Numbered from the stretch's first letter, positions 1 through 6,445 are shown. The stretch: 9,388 bases of DNA from DATKEH01 sp035546355 (GCA_035546355.1 DATKEH010000057.1:1-9388); one strand, 5' to 3'. Notes: generated by a model not told the origin, from the sequence alone. Translations and numbers: made by a program.

Positions 1-2736
1 CAGCGCCCGGTCGACGTCGGCGAGGCCGGCCGCCAGGTGCGGCGCCGCGTCGTCCCCGCCCGCCAGCGCCCGCCGGCCGAGGGCGGCGGCCAGGCGCGCC
101 CGCTCTTCGTACCCCTCGGCCTGTTCCGGCTGCAGGGCCAGGTAGCGCTCCAGGGCCCGCCGGGCGCGAGGCAGGTCGGGCTGCGGGTCCTCCCCCGCCG
201 CCACCCGGCGGCGGACAATTTCGACCTCGACCCGCGTCGCCGCCAGCCACGGCTCGTAGGCGTCTTCCCGCGCCGCCACTCCGCGCTCGGCCGCGTTGCG
301 GGCGGCCGCCAGGGCCGGCAGCGGGTCCCCTCCATGGCGGGCCTCCGCCCGCGCCCGCTCGAGCTCGGCGAAGGCCAGGGTCACGGGCAGGAAGTGATAC
401 TCCGGCGCCTTGGCCTCCTGCTCCTCGAGCAGCCGCACGACCTCCGCGAGCCGGGGCCGGGGGTCGACCCCGTGCTCCCCCTCCCAGCTGGCGCGCTCGC
501 GCATCACCAACGCCACGTTGCCCATCAGCAGCACGTTGTCGGGGGACCTCTCGCCGGCGCGGCGATAGTACTCCTCGGCGCGCTGCATGGCGGGCAGCGG
601 GTCGCGGCCGCTGCGGATGTCCTCGCGGAACTTGAAGAAGTAGGCGTTGCCGGCGCCGTTGGCGGCGCCGGTGGTGGGGTCGAAGACGAAGGCCTGGTCG
701 AACAGCGCCGCCGCCCGGTCGAGCAGCTCGCCGGCGTCCTCGCCGCGCTGGGTGGTGACCTTGGCCAGCTCCAGGGTGAGGTCGGCCAGCGAGCGGAAGG
801 CGGCACCCGACTCGGGGTTCAGGTCCACCGCCCGCTCCGCCCGCTCCAGCCCCTGCGCCAGCTCCGGCCGAGGGTCGCCGCCGCGCGCGTACCGCCAGCG
901 CGCCGTCATCAAGTGGGTATTGGCCTGGTGCAGCGGCAGCTCGGGGTGGTCGGGGCGGATCTGCCCCAACGCCTCGCAGGCGGCGAGCGCCGCCTCGCGC
1001 CGGCGCTCGAACTCCTCGGCCGGGAGGCTCGCCACCATGGCGCGGAAGAGGCCGTAGACGCGGGTGCCGCAGGCGCCCTTCCAGGGCTCGGCGGCGCTCG
1101 GCGCCAGGGCGGTGGCGGCGGCGAACGAGGCCTCCGCCGCCTCCAGCGCCGCCGCCCCCTCGGCGAAGCGGCTGGCCTCGTACAGCTCGCCGGCGCGATG
1201 ACGGTGCACGTCGCCGGCCAGCTGGTGGGCCTCCCAGAACCAGGGGGCCGCCGCCAGGGTCGCCGCGACGCCCGCCAGGGCGTCGTCCCAGCGCTCTTCG
1301 TAGAAGGCGATCAGCGCCTCGACGTAGGGTAGCGGCGCCACCGCGCTCGAGCGGCTGTCGGCGACGGCGACGAGGGCGGTCAGCGCCGGGTCGCGCCATC
1401 GCTGCTGGGCCTCCGCCAGGCGCCGCTGCCGCTCGCCGGGGTCGCGCACCGCCTTGGCGCGCAGGGCCTCCCGCCAGTACTGCCGCCCCAGCGCCACGCC
1501 CCGGGCGAAGGCGAGCTCGGGGGTGCGCAGCCCGAGCCTCCAGGCGCGGTCGAGATGCTCGGCGGCGGCGTCGGTCTCGTCGAGGACGAGGAGGCCGCGC
1601 CCCAGCGCGTACTCTCCGGCGGCGCTGCCGGCCGATCCCGCCGCGCGCGCCGTGGCCTCGATGTCGGCGAGGCGCTCGCGGATGCGCTGCCGGTCGGCGG
1701 TGAGGTCGTGCCGCGGCGCCATCTGCGCCACCCGCAGCTGCCACTCGATGTCCCGCACTTCCTGGCCGAGTAGCTGGGCCGCCTCCGCGCCGCGCACCGC
1801 GCGCCAGCGCTCCACCGCCACCCAGCCGCCCAGGGCGGCGGCGACGATCAGGCCCGAGGCCGTCACCGCCGCCAGCGTGCGGTGGCGGCGCAGCCGGCGC
1901 CGCATCCGGTAGGCGACGCTCGGCGCCCGCGCCAGCACCGGCATCCCCTGCAGCCAGCGGTCGAGCTCGTCGGCCAGCTCGCGGGCCGAGCCGTAGCGGC
2001 GCTCGGCCTCCTTCTCCAGACACTTGAGCGTGATGTCCTGCAGGTCGCGCGGTAGCGAGGGGTCGTGCTTGCGCGGCGGCACCGGCTCCTCGTCGAGCAC
2101 CTGCAGCAGCACCTCGGTGGTGGTGCCCTCGAAGGGCGGCCGGCCGGTGAGGATGGTGTACAGGGTGGCGCCGAGGCCGTAGACGTCGGTGCGCCGGTCC
2201 AGCCCGGTAGCCTCCCCGCGCGCCTGCTCGGGAGCCATGTACGACGGCGTCCCCATCACCAGCCCGGTGTGGGTGAGCCCGGGGGCGGACACGTCGCGTA
2301 CCAGGCCGAAGTCGAGGACGTAGGGCACCAGCCGCCCCTCTTCGTGGCGCTCGACCATGACGTTGCCCGGCTTGATGTCGCGGTGCACCAGCCCTTCGCG
2401 ATGGGCGGTGTGGACCGCCTCGGCGACGTCGCGCAGCACCCGCACCTTCTCCTCGAGCGTCATGCCGCCGGCCGCCTCGCCCAGGGTCTGGCCGTCGATG
2501 AGCTGCATGGCGATGAAGGGCACGCCGTCGCGCTCGCCGACGTCGTAGACCCGGCAGATGTTGGGGTGATCGAGCCGCGCCTGGGCTCGCGCCTCGCGCA
2601 ACAGGCGCTCGAGCAGCGCCGGGTCGTCGCGGCGCAGGAACTTCAGCGCCACGTGCCGGCCGAGCTGCTCGTCGTACGCCTTGAAGACGTCGGCCGTGCC
2701 CCCCTGGGCCAGCGGGACGGCGGTGCGGTACCTCAT
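1..2736 (-). CDS. Transmembrane Ser/Thr protein kinase with TPR-like repeat domain (C-terminus cut by window edge)
   Basis: A frame of 912 codons runs open from ATG at 2736 to the window edge; the stop lies outside. The N-terminal 260 or so residues form a complete Hanks-type kinase: Gly-rich loop LAQGGTADVF (9-18), VALK with Lys32, Glu48 in helix C, HRDIKPGN (118-125; Asp120, Asn125), DFG (142-144), MAPE (APE 168-170) and Asp184 of TDVYGLG. It is an RD kinase with Thr/Ser residues in the activation loop, so activation by loop phosphorylation is likely. A basic stretch (277-286) precedes one membrane segment (288-308). The rest is Ala/Arg/Glu-rich helical sequence, probably outside the cytoplasm, with seven motifs of the form G-x-D-x-x-P (from residues 619, 665, 710, 756, 802, 848, 894). 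These look like TPR-type helix pairs with a longer linker, and probably act as a sensor or protein-binding scaffold. There is no clear Shine-Dalgarno site before the ATG; the start is chosen because RYR and the Gly loop follow at once, as in the family. Substrates are unknown. Confidence 0.95.
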   Translation of the reverse strand, partial: MRYRTAVPLAQGGTADVFKAYDEQLGRHVALKFLRRDDPALLERLLREARAQARLDHPNICRVYDVGERDGVPFIAMQLIDGQTLGEAAGGMTLEEKVRVLRDVAEAVHTAHREGLVHRDIKPGNVMVERHEEGRLVPYVLDFGLVRDVSAPGLTHTGLVMGTPSYMAPEQARGEATGLDRRTDVYGLGATLYTILTGRPPFEGTTTEVLLQVLDEEPVPPRKHDPSLPRDLQDITLKCLEKEAERRYGSARELADELDRWLQGMPVLARAPSVAYRMRRRLRRHRTLAAVTASGLIVAAALGGWVAVERWRAVRGAEAAQLLGQEVRDIEWQLRVAQMAPRHDLTADRQRIRERLADIEATARAAGSAGSAAGEYALGRGLLVLDETDAAAEHLDRAWRLGLRTPELAFARGVALGRQYWREALRAKAVRDPGERQRRLAEAQQRWRDPALTALVAVADSRSSAVAPLPYVEALIAFYEERWDDALAGVAATLAAAPWFWEAHQLAGDVHRHRAGELYEASRFAEGAAALEAAEASFAAATALAPSAAEPWKGACGTRVYGLFRAMVASLPAEEFERRREAALAACEALGQIRPDHPELPLHQANTHLMTARWRYARGGDPRPELAQGLERAERAVDLNPESGAAFRSLADLTLELAKVTTQRGEDAGELLDRAAALFDQAFVFDPTTGAANGAGNAYFFKFREDIRSGRDPLPAMQRAEEYYRRAGERSPDNVLLMGNVALVMRERASWEGEHGVDPRPRLAEVVRLLEEQEAKAPEYHFLPVTLAFAELERARAEARHGGDPLPALAAARNAAERGVAAREDAYEPWLAATRVEVEIVRRRVAAGEDPQPDLPRARRALERYLALQPEQAEGYEERARLAAALGRRALAGGDDAAPHLAAGLADVDRAL

Positions 2737-2786
2737 GGGAGCGCGTCCGGGAGGAGCGGCGACGGGGGCGTCGGGCGTGGTGGGCA

Positions 2787-2792
2787 AGGCTA
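2787..2792 (-). promoter_or_regulatory. Possible -10 box for the kinase gene
   Basis: On the minus strand TAGCCT sits 50 nt upstream of the kinase ATG, in the only non-GC-rich spot of the 129-bp gap after the oxidoreductase gene. It fits a TAnnnT -10 pattern and resembles TAGGCT before the phosphofructokinase gene and TAGAAT before the amidohydrolase gene. No convincing -35 hexamer is visible. Weak evidence, by analogy only. Confidence 0.25.
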
Positions 2793-2828
2793 GCACACGG
2801 GTGGCGGGGCCGCCGCAGTCGGCGAGCG

Positions 2829-2850
2829 GCCGCCGCGCCGGCGCGGCGGC
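2829..2850 (-). terminator. Perfect 22-bp GC palindrome after the oxidoreductase gene, possible terminator
   Basis: The palindrome is perfect over 22 bp, centred between 2839 and 2840, and starts 15 nt past the stop of the upstream minus-strand gene. As RNA it would fold into a stem of about 9 GC pairs with a CCGG loop. No U tract follows, so it is not a canonical intrinsic terminator; it may stall polymerase or protect the operon mRNA 3' end. In DNA of this GC content such palindromes also arise by chance. Confidence 0.35.
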
Positions 2851-2865
2851 GGATCCGGCTCGCGG

Positions 2866-4083
2866 TCAGGCCGCCGCGGCGGCGGCGCGGTCCAGCTCCT
2901 CGACGGCCAGGACGCCGCGCGCCATCGCCTTGCTGGAGGCGAGCAGCAGCGGGCGGAGCTCGGCCAGGCTCCAGCCGTAGCCGGCGATCTCGTCGGTGAT
3001 CGTCGCCAGGTCGAGCGACACGGCGTCGCGCAGGCGCTCGTACTCCTGCCACGGGCGTGAGCCTCTCTCGCCGCGGTGGGCGGCGACGGCGGCGCCGGCC
3101 AGCAGCTCGGCGTCGCGCAGGGCGGAGCTGATGCCGTGGGCGCTGAGCGCATCGACGTACGAGCCGGCGTCGCCCACCAGCGCCCAGCCCGGCCCCCAGG
3201 GCCTGCGGAGGTAGCCCGGCACGCCCGGGAAGCCGCGCAGGCGGCCGCGGCGCTCGCCGCCGGCGACCCGTTCGTAGGTCGAGGGCGACACCTCGGCGAG
3301 GACGCGCAGGAAACCCTCCTCGAGGTCGTGGCGCAGCTCGCCGAGGAAGCGCTCGGTCGGCGCGCCGATCCAGACGCAGGCCTCGCCGTCGTGGGTGGGG
3401 ATGATCCCCGCGCCGCCCCCCTCGCGATAGAGCCACTCGTAGCCCTCGAGGTCGACGCCCGCGAAGTAGCCGTAGACGAAGGCGCTCGAGTGCCGCCCCT
3501 GCCACGAGTAGGCGGCGCCGACACTGCGCGCCACCAGCGACAGCATGCCGTCGGCGCCGATGACCAGCGGCGCGCGGGCCGACAGCCGCGAGCCGGCGGC
3601 GTCGCGCCCCTCGACGCCCACCACCCGCTCCCCCTGCCACAGCAGGCCCTGCACGGCGATGCCGTAGCGGACGTCGGCGCCGGCCGCCGCCGCCGCCTCC
3701 ACCAGCAGCGGGTCGAGCACCGTGCGCCGCGGCCCGTACAGGCTGTCCACGCCGCCGCGCTCCTTGAGGTCGATCGGCTCGGCCTCGTCGCCGTAGTGGA
3801 TGGTCACGCGGCGGACCGCCGGGGCGCCGCTGGCGCGCAGGGCGTCGAGCAGCCCCCAACGGTGCAGCTGCAGCACGCCGCCGCGCATCAGCGCGTGGGT
3901 CGACAGGGTGTCGCTTCCCGGGGCCGCGGCGCGATCGAGCAGCAGCACCCGCAGGCCCTGCCGAGCGAGGAGCATGGCGGTGGCGGCGCCGGCCACGCGG
4001 GCGCCGACGACGATGGCGTCGTGCGTCGAGGCGGCGGGCTCGGCGGCCCGGTCGAGATCCGGTGGGGCGGCGTGGAGTGTCAT
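2866..4083 (-). CDS. FAD-dependent monooxygenase/geranylgeranyl-reductase-like oxidoreductase
   Basis: A 405-residue protein of the PHBH-fold FAD-dependent oxidoreductase class, close in type to annotated geranylgeranyl reductase-like and FAD-dependent monooxygenases. The ADP-binding beta-alpha-beta unit is DAIVVGARVAGAATA (22-36), with the GxxxxG form of the glycine motif typical of this subgroup, ending at Asp50 in LLLDR for the ribose. A DG motif (VIGADGMLS) lies mid-protein, and the second FAD motif GDAG (304-307) is followed by DALSAHGI, which contacts the isoalloxazine and phosphate in this class. There is no signal peptide or membrane segment, so it is cytosolic. The ATG at 4083 has AGGAG 8 nt upstream (4092-4096). 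A GTG at 4125 in the same frame adds 14 residues (MSPRHDSTSTGDDP) and overlaps the TGA of the preceding gene as GTGA, so a coupled start is possible. It is the third gene of the set with the CzcO-like and OsmC-like genes. Substrate unknown: hydroxylation of an aromatic or reduction of an isoprenoid are both open. Confidence 0.9.
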   Translation of the reverse strand: MTLHAAPPDLDRAAEPAASTHDAIVVGARVAGAATAMLLARQGLRVLLLDRAAAPGSDTLSTHALMRGGVLQLHRWGLLDALRASGAPAVRRVTIHYGDEAEPIDLKERGGVDSLYGPRRTVLDPLLVEAAAAAGADVRYGIAVQGLLWQGERVVGVEGRDAAGSRLSARAPLVIGADGMLSLVARSVGAAYSWQGRHSSAFVYGYFAGVDLEGYEWLYREGGGAGIIPTHDGEACVWIGAPTERFLGELRHDLEEGFLRVLAEVSPSTYERVAGGERRGRLRGFPGVPGYLRRPWGPGWALVGDAGSYVDALSAHGISSALRDAELLAGAAVAAHRGERGSRPWQEYERLRDAVSLDLATITDEIAGYGWSLAELRPLLLASSKAMARGVLAVEELDRAAAAAA

Positions 4084-4091
4084 CGGGTCGT

Positions 4092-4096
4092 CTCCT
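4092..4096 (-). promoter_or_regulatory. Shine-Dalgarno site that sets the oxidoreductase start
   Basis: AGGAG on the minus strand lies 8 nt before ATG 4083. It favours this ATG over the GTG at 4125, which has no comparable site immediately upstream but overlaps the previous stop codon. Confidence 0.7.
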
Positions 4097-4121
4097 GTGG
4101 AGGTCGAGTCGTGCCTGGGGC

Positions 4122-5369
4122 TCACGCCGCCAGCCGGTCGTGTGGCCGCGGCTCACCGGCGATGGAGTCGGCGATCTCGGCGGCGTCCAGGCCGACGCCG
4201 TCGAGGAAGTGGGAGCGGCGGCGGATCATGAAGCGCAGCCCCAGCACGTACAGGCCCGACAGCGGCGTGCGGCCGCGCTGGTGCCGGATGTCGCCGCGCT
4301 CGTCGAACACCGGCGCGTGCAGCCAGGGGAACGAGCGGCGGTAGCCGGTCGCCCACAGCACGGTTTCGATGCCGGCGGCGCGCAGGTCGAGGCGGGTGGG
4401 GATGGAAGCGGGCAGCCGCACCGGCGACCAGGCGTCGGGAGCGGGGGCGTGCATGCCGTTGGCGGCGATGAAGGCGTCGATCCGCTCGAGGAGCCGGCCC
4501 AGGCGCCCGTCGGCGTCGGCGACGTTGTGGGCCAGGTCGGGGGCGAACAGCAGCCGCGAGCCGTCGGCCCGCACCAGCCGCCCCACCAGCTGCACGCCGC
4601 GGGAGGCGAGGGTGCCGAGGTCGAGGTCGCCCCGGTCCTCGCGCCCCACCAGTTGGAAGGAGGGCTCGCGGCGCGCCGCCTCGGCGTCGGGCATGTCGGC
4701 TATCGAGCGGTCGAACAGCCCCATGCGGTCGAACCACCACATGATGTCGCGGCCGCGGTAGCGGCGCAGGGCGCGGGTGTGGCCGCCGACGGCCAGCGTC
4801 ACCTGCCGCCCGGAGCGCCGCAGCTCGTCGGCGAGCTGCACGCCGGTGGCGGAGGCGCCGACCACCAGCACGCCGCCGCCGGGCAGCTGCCGCGGGTTGC
4901 GGTAGCGATCGGGGGTGAGCTGCAGCAGGTCGGGTGGCAGCCGGCGCGCCAGGCGCGGCACGTGGGGCTTGGCGCAGTCGCCGGTGGCGACCACCAGGTT
5001 GCGCGCCAGCCAGAGGCCGCGGTCGGTCTCGATGCGAAAGCCGCCGCCCTCCCGGGGCGCCGCCGACAGCACGGTGGTCTGCTCGCGCACGGGAGCGGCG
5101 AACGAGTCGGCGTAGCGGCCCAGGTAGCGCACCACCTCGTCCCGGGCCATGAACCCGTCCGGATCGTCCCCCTGGTAGCGGAAGCCCGGCAGGCGGGTCA
5201 TCCAGTTGGGGGTCAGGAGCCGCAGCGAATCCCAGCGGGCGCTCCGCCAGCTCTCGGCGACGCGGCCGCGCTCGAGCAGCAGGTGCTCCTGGCCGCGATC
5301 GGCAAGGCAGCGGCTGACGGCGAGGCCGGCCTGGCCGGCGCCGACGATCAGGGTATCGATCTGTTCCAT
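4122..5369 (-). CDS. CzcO-like FAD/NAD(P)-binding flavoprotein monooxygenase
   Basis: A 415-residue two-dinucleotide-binding flavoprotein of the FMO/YUCCA/CzcO type (COG2072). FAD site: TLIVGAGQAG (GxGxxG 10-15), with Glu33 in LLLERG at the end of the second strand. WRSARWDSLRLLTPNWMTRLPG (41-62) is the segment that follows the FAD fold in CzcO-like proteins. VVATG (126-130) precedes the NAD(P) domain, whose glycine motif reads GASATG (171-176), that is GxSxxG. ATGYRRSFPWL near the C-terminus is the usual closing ATGY motif. The His of the FMO fingerprint before this domain appears replaced (LTPDRYRNP, Thr152), so true Baeyer-Villiger or N-oxygenation chemistry is uncertain. The start is ATG 5369 with GAGGAGGAG 5 nt upstream (5375-5383); the frame stays open far upstream but lacks family similarity there. 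The next gene begins 38 nt downstream, or overlaps by GTGA if its GTG is used. Cytosolic; substrate unknown. 'Involved in K+ transport' labels for this family are historical and not supported here. Confidence 0.92.
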   Translation of the reverse strand: MEQIDTLIVGAGQAGLAVSRCLADRGQEHLLLERGRVAESWRSARWDSLRLLTPNWMTRLPGFRYQGDDPDGFMARDEVVRYLGRYADSFAAPVREQTTVLSAAPREGGGFRIETDRGLWLARNLVVATGDCAKPHVPRLARRLPPDLLQLTPDRYRNPRQLPGGGVLVVGASATGVQLADELRRSGRQVTLAVGGHTRALRRYRGRDIMWWFDRMGLFDRSIADMPDAEAARREPSFQLVGREDRGDLDLGTLASRGVQLVGRLVRADGSRLLFAPDLAHNVADADGRLGRLLERIDAFIAANGMHAPAPDAWSPVRLPASIPTRLDLRAAGIETVLWATGYRRSFPWLHAPVFDERGDIRHQRGRTPLSGLYVLGLRFMIRRRSHFLDGVGLDAAEIADSIAGEPRPHDRLAA

Positions 5370-5393
5370 GGCGGCTCCTCCTCGGAGACGGCT

Positions 5394-5423
5394 CCCGGCC
5401 GGCCCGCTCGCGGGCCGGCCGGG
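5394..5423 (-). repeat. 13-bp GC hairpin between the OsmC-like and CzcO-like genes
   Basis: Perfect 13-bp inverted repeat with arms 5394-5406 and 5411-5423 around a 4-nt loop (5407-5410). It fills the 71-bp gap between the stop at 5441 and the start at 5369. No U tract follows on the minus strand, so complete termination is unlikely. It may lower expression of the downstream genes, or protect the upstream message after cleavage, giving more OsmC-like protein than flavoproteins. Its GGCCGGC core resembles the REP stems near the phosphofructokinase gene, but it lacks the GTAG foot and the six-base loop. Confidence 0.55.
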
Positions 5424-5440
5424 GACTGTCCTGCTCTGCG

Positions 5441-6061
5441 TCAGGCGCTCACCGCGGCGCCCATCTCCTGCTTCTGCTCGCGCATCGCCTCGACCCGCAG
5501 GTCGACCGGCACGCCGTTGGTGATCACGTCGTAGACCGCCGAGCGGGCGCGGGACTGTTCGACCAGGCCGCGCAGCACCTCCTCGGGCGCGTCGCCCCGG
5601 ATGCGGAAGGAGGCGCGGATCCCCTGGTAGCCGTTGCGCACCTCGTCCGACATCCCGAAGATGCCCAGCAGGTCGATGTCCCCCTCGACCGTCGACTCCA
5701 CCTCGGTGAGGTCGACGCCGCGGGCCGCGGCGATGTTGATCAGCCCCGCGGTCAGGCACGCCGCCAGCGCGTGCAGCAGGAACTCGACCGGGGTGGGGCC
5801 GTTGTCGGCGCCCACCAGCACCGGCGGGTGATCGGCGTCGTAGGTGTAGGCCTGCCGGTGCGTCATCTCCTGCCCGGCGCCGTAGTAGCCGTGGAGGGTG
5901 GTGCGGCTGTGGGTCCCCGTTTGCCAGCGGTTCTGCGCCCGGAACTGGAACTTGGCGATCTCCGGCTGCCCCTTGACGGCGTCGAGGGTGGCGAACAGCG
6001 TCGGCACGTCCACGCCGTTGCGGGCGATCGGGGTCTGCTTCTGGGTGTCGTTCTGGCTCAT
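5441..6061 (-). CDS. OsmC-family protein with a single cysteine
   Basis: A 206-residue protein of the OsmC/Ohr superfamily, whose known members reduce organic or fatty-acid hydroperoxides with a Cys pair and a dihydrolipoyl-type reductant. The family core is GPTPVEFLLHALAACLTAG (88-106), where Cys102 is the peroxidatic position. The second core helix reads SRARSAVYDVITNGVPVDL (170-188), in the place where many members carry the resolving Cys; here there is none, and Cys102 is the only cysteine in the protein. Peroxidase activity by the standard disulfide cycle is therefore doubtful, and a monothiol mechanism or another role is possible. The N-terminal 60 residues extend beyond the short Ohr type. 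Start: ATG 6061 with GAGGAGA (6068-6074) upstream; the frame stays open to 6277 but that part crosses a dyad and a non-coding region. Cytosolic. It is the first gene of the set with two flavoproteins, which could supply a reductant or share a stress response. Confidence 0.92.
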   Translation of the reverse strand: MSQNDTQKQTPIARNGVDVPTLFATLDAVKGQPEIAKFQFRAQNRWQTGTHSRTTLHGYYGAGQEMTHRQAYTYDADHPPVLVGADNGPTPVEFLLHALAACLTAGLINIAAARGVDLTEVESTVEGDIDLLGIFGMSDEVRNGYQGIRASFRIRGDAPEEVLRGLVEQSRARSAVYDVITNGVPVDLRVEAMREQKQEMGAAVSA

Positions 6062-6104
6062 TTCCTGTCTCCTCTGGTCTGGGTTGTCGTTCCGTCGGAC
6101 GCCC

Positions 6105-6140
6105 GGCACCATGGCAAGCCGGGTGCCACCCCGTGCCATG
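6105..6140 (-). promoter_or_regulatory. Mutually exclusive small hairpins in the osmC-like leader
   Basis: CATGGCA (6110-6116) and its complement TGCCATG (6134-6140) can pair. GGCACC (6105-6110) with GGTGCC (6122-6127) forms an overlapping alternative stem. They lie 44-79 nt before the ATG, in what would be the 5' leader if transcription starts near 6146. Arms are short (6-7 bp), so this may be chance. Confidence 0.25.
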
Positions 6141-6144
6141 AGGG

Positions 6145-6171
6145 ACAAGTCGAGCATAGAGAACGACTTGT
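6145..6171 (-). promoter_or_regulatory. Operator-like dyad over a candidate -10 box of the osmC-like operon
   Basis: ACAAGTCG (6145-6152) and CGACTTGT (6164-6171) form an 8-bp dyad with an 11-bp spacer. It sits in the only AT-richer island of the 521-bp intergenic region. The spacer begins, on the minus strand, with TATGCT (6153-6158), a fair -10 hexamer; the -35 region is poor (GATTTC or CGATTT). A regulator bound to this dyad would cover the -10 box, as expected of a repressor. Transcription from here gives a leader of about 85 nt. Confidence 0.45.
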
Positions 6172-6203
6172 GAAGAAATCGCCAGGGTCGGCTCCGGCGC
6201 TCG

Positions 6204-6223
6204 CTGTCGCGACCTCGCGACAG
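6204..6223. repeat. Hairpin with CTGTCGCG arms
   Basis: CTGTCGCG (6204-6211) and CGCGACAG (6216-6223) pair around a 4-nt loop. The same arm core recurs in the hairpin at 6293-6318, so the two are probably related or share a binding factor. Confidence 0.55.
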
Positions 6224-6250
6224 GATTCGGGGGTGTGGGACGACCGCTTC

Positions 6251-6267
6251 CCCCTCGCGCCGAGGGG
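6251..6267. repeat. Small GC hairpin
   Basis: CCCCTCG (6251-6257) and CGAGGGG (6261-6267) pair around CGC. Seven base pairs, between the two CTGTCGC hairpins. It could be chance at this GC content. Confidence 0.35.
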
Positions 6268-6292
6268 AGGGGGGCAATCGCAGCGCCGAGAC

Positions 6293-6318
6293 GCGCTGTC
6301 GCAGTGTCGCGACAGCGC
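6293..6318. repeat. 10-bp hairpin with GCGCTGTCGC arms
   Basis: GCGCTGTCGC (6293-6302) pairs perfectly with 6309-6318 around a 6-nt loop (AGTGTC). It shares CTGTCGC/GCGACAG with the hairpin at 6204-6223. It may act as a transcription block between the divergent units, or be a second dispersed palindrome family. Confidence 0.55.
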
Positions 6319-6339
6319 GCCGCGGGCGCCCATCGGGTC

Positions 6340-6350
6340 GTAGGGGCCCC
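6340..6350 (+). repeat. Truncated REP unit
   Basis: Begins GTAGGGGCCCC and then leaves the REP consensus. The shared flank 'ggtcgtaggggc' recurs 21 bp later in the full unit at 6361, so this looks like a decayed or partly deleted copy. Confidence 0.45.
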
Positions 6351-6360
6351 TCGAGCGGTC

Positions 6361-6438
6361 GTAGGGGCCGGCCTCCGTGCCGGCCCGGCGCCGAGGCGAC
6401 GCACCATCGCCCGGGCGGGGGCGGAGCCCCGCCCCTAC
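6361..6438. repeat. REPIN-like inverted pair of GTAG palindromes, copy A
   Basis: Two 26-bp units face each other: 6361-6386 forward and 6413-6438 on the minus strand, so the element begins GTAG and ends CTAC. Each unit is GTAG, an 8-bp stem and a 6-nt loop. The forward stem is GGGCCGGC with loop CTCCGT; the reverse unit's stem is GGGCGGGG with loop CTCCGC. The two types differ by two compensatory pairs (unit positions 9/22 and 12/19), so pairing is kept while sequence changes. The right half (6397-6439) is identical over 43 bp to 7870-7912 after the phosphofructokinase gene. The 5' GTAG foot and inverted pairing are known hallmarks of REP/REPIN elements moved by RAYT (TnpA_REP) HUH-type transposases; no such gene lies in the window. 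Confidence 0.75.
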
Positions 6439-6445
6439 GGCCGGG

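Noticed and set aside
37..1332. 431-codon plus-strand open frame opposite the kinase gene
   Set aside because: It is antisense to a kinase frame with clear repeats. Its product is low-complexity Gly/Arg/Ala/Pro/Leu with no motif, as expected from 73% GC DNA.
3076..5534. Two long plus-strand open frames (3076-4344, 4062-5534) opposite the two flavoprotein genes
   Set aside because: Products are Ala/Gly/His/Val-rich without family motifs, and the minus strand holds complete flavoprotein motifs with Shine-Dalgarno sites.
6062..6277. N-terminal extension of the OsmC-like protein to 6277
   Set aside because: The ATG at 6061 has a strong Shine-Dalgarno site and begins the family-like sequence; the upstream part crosses the dyad and leader hairpins.
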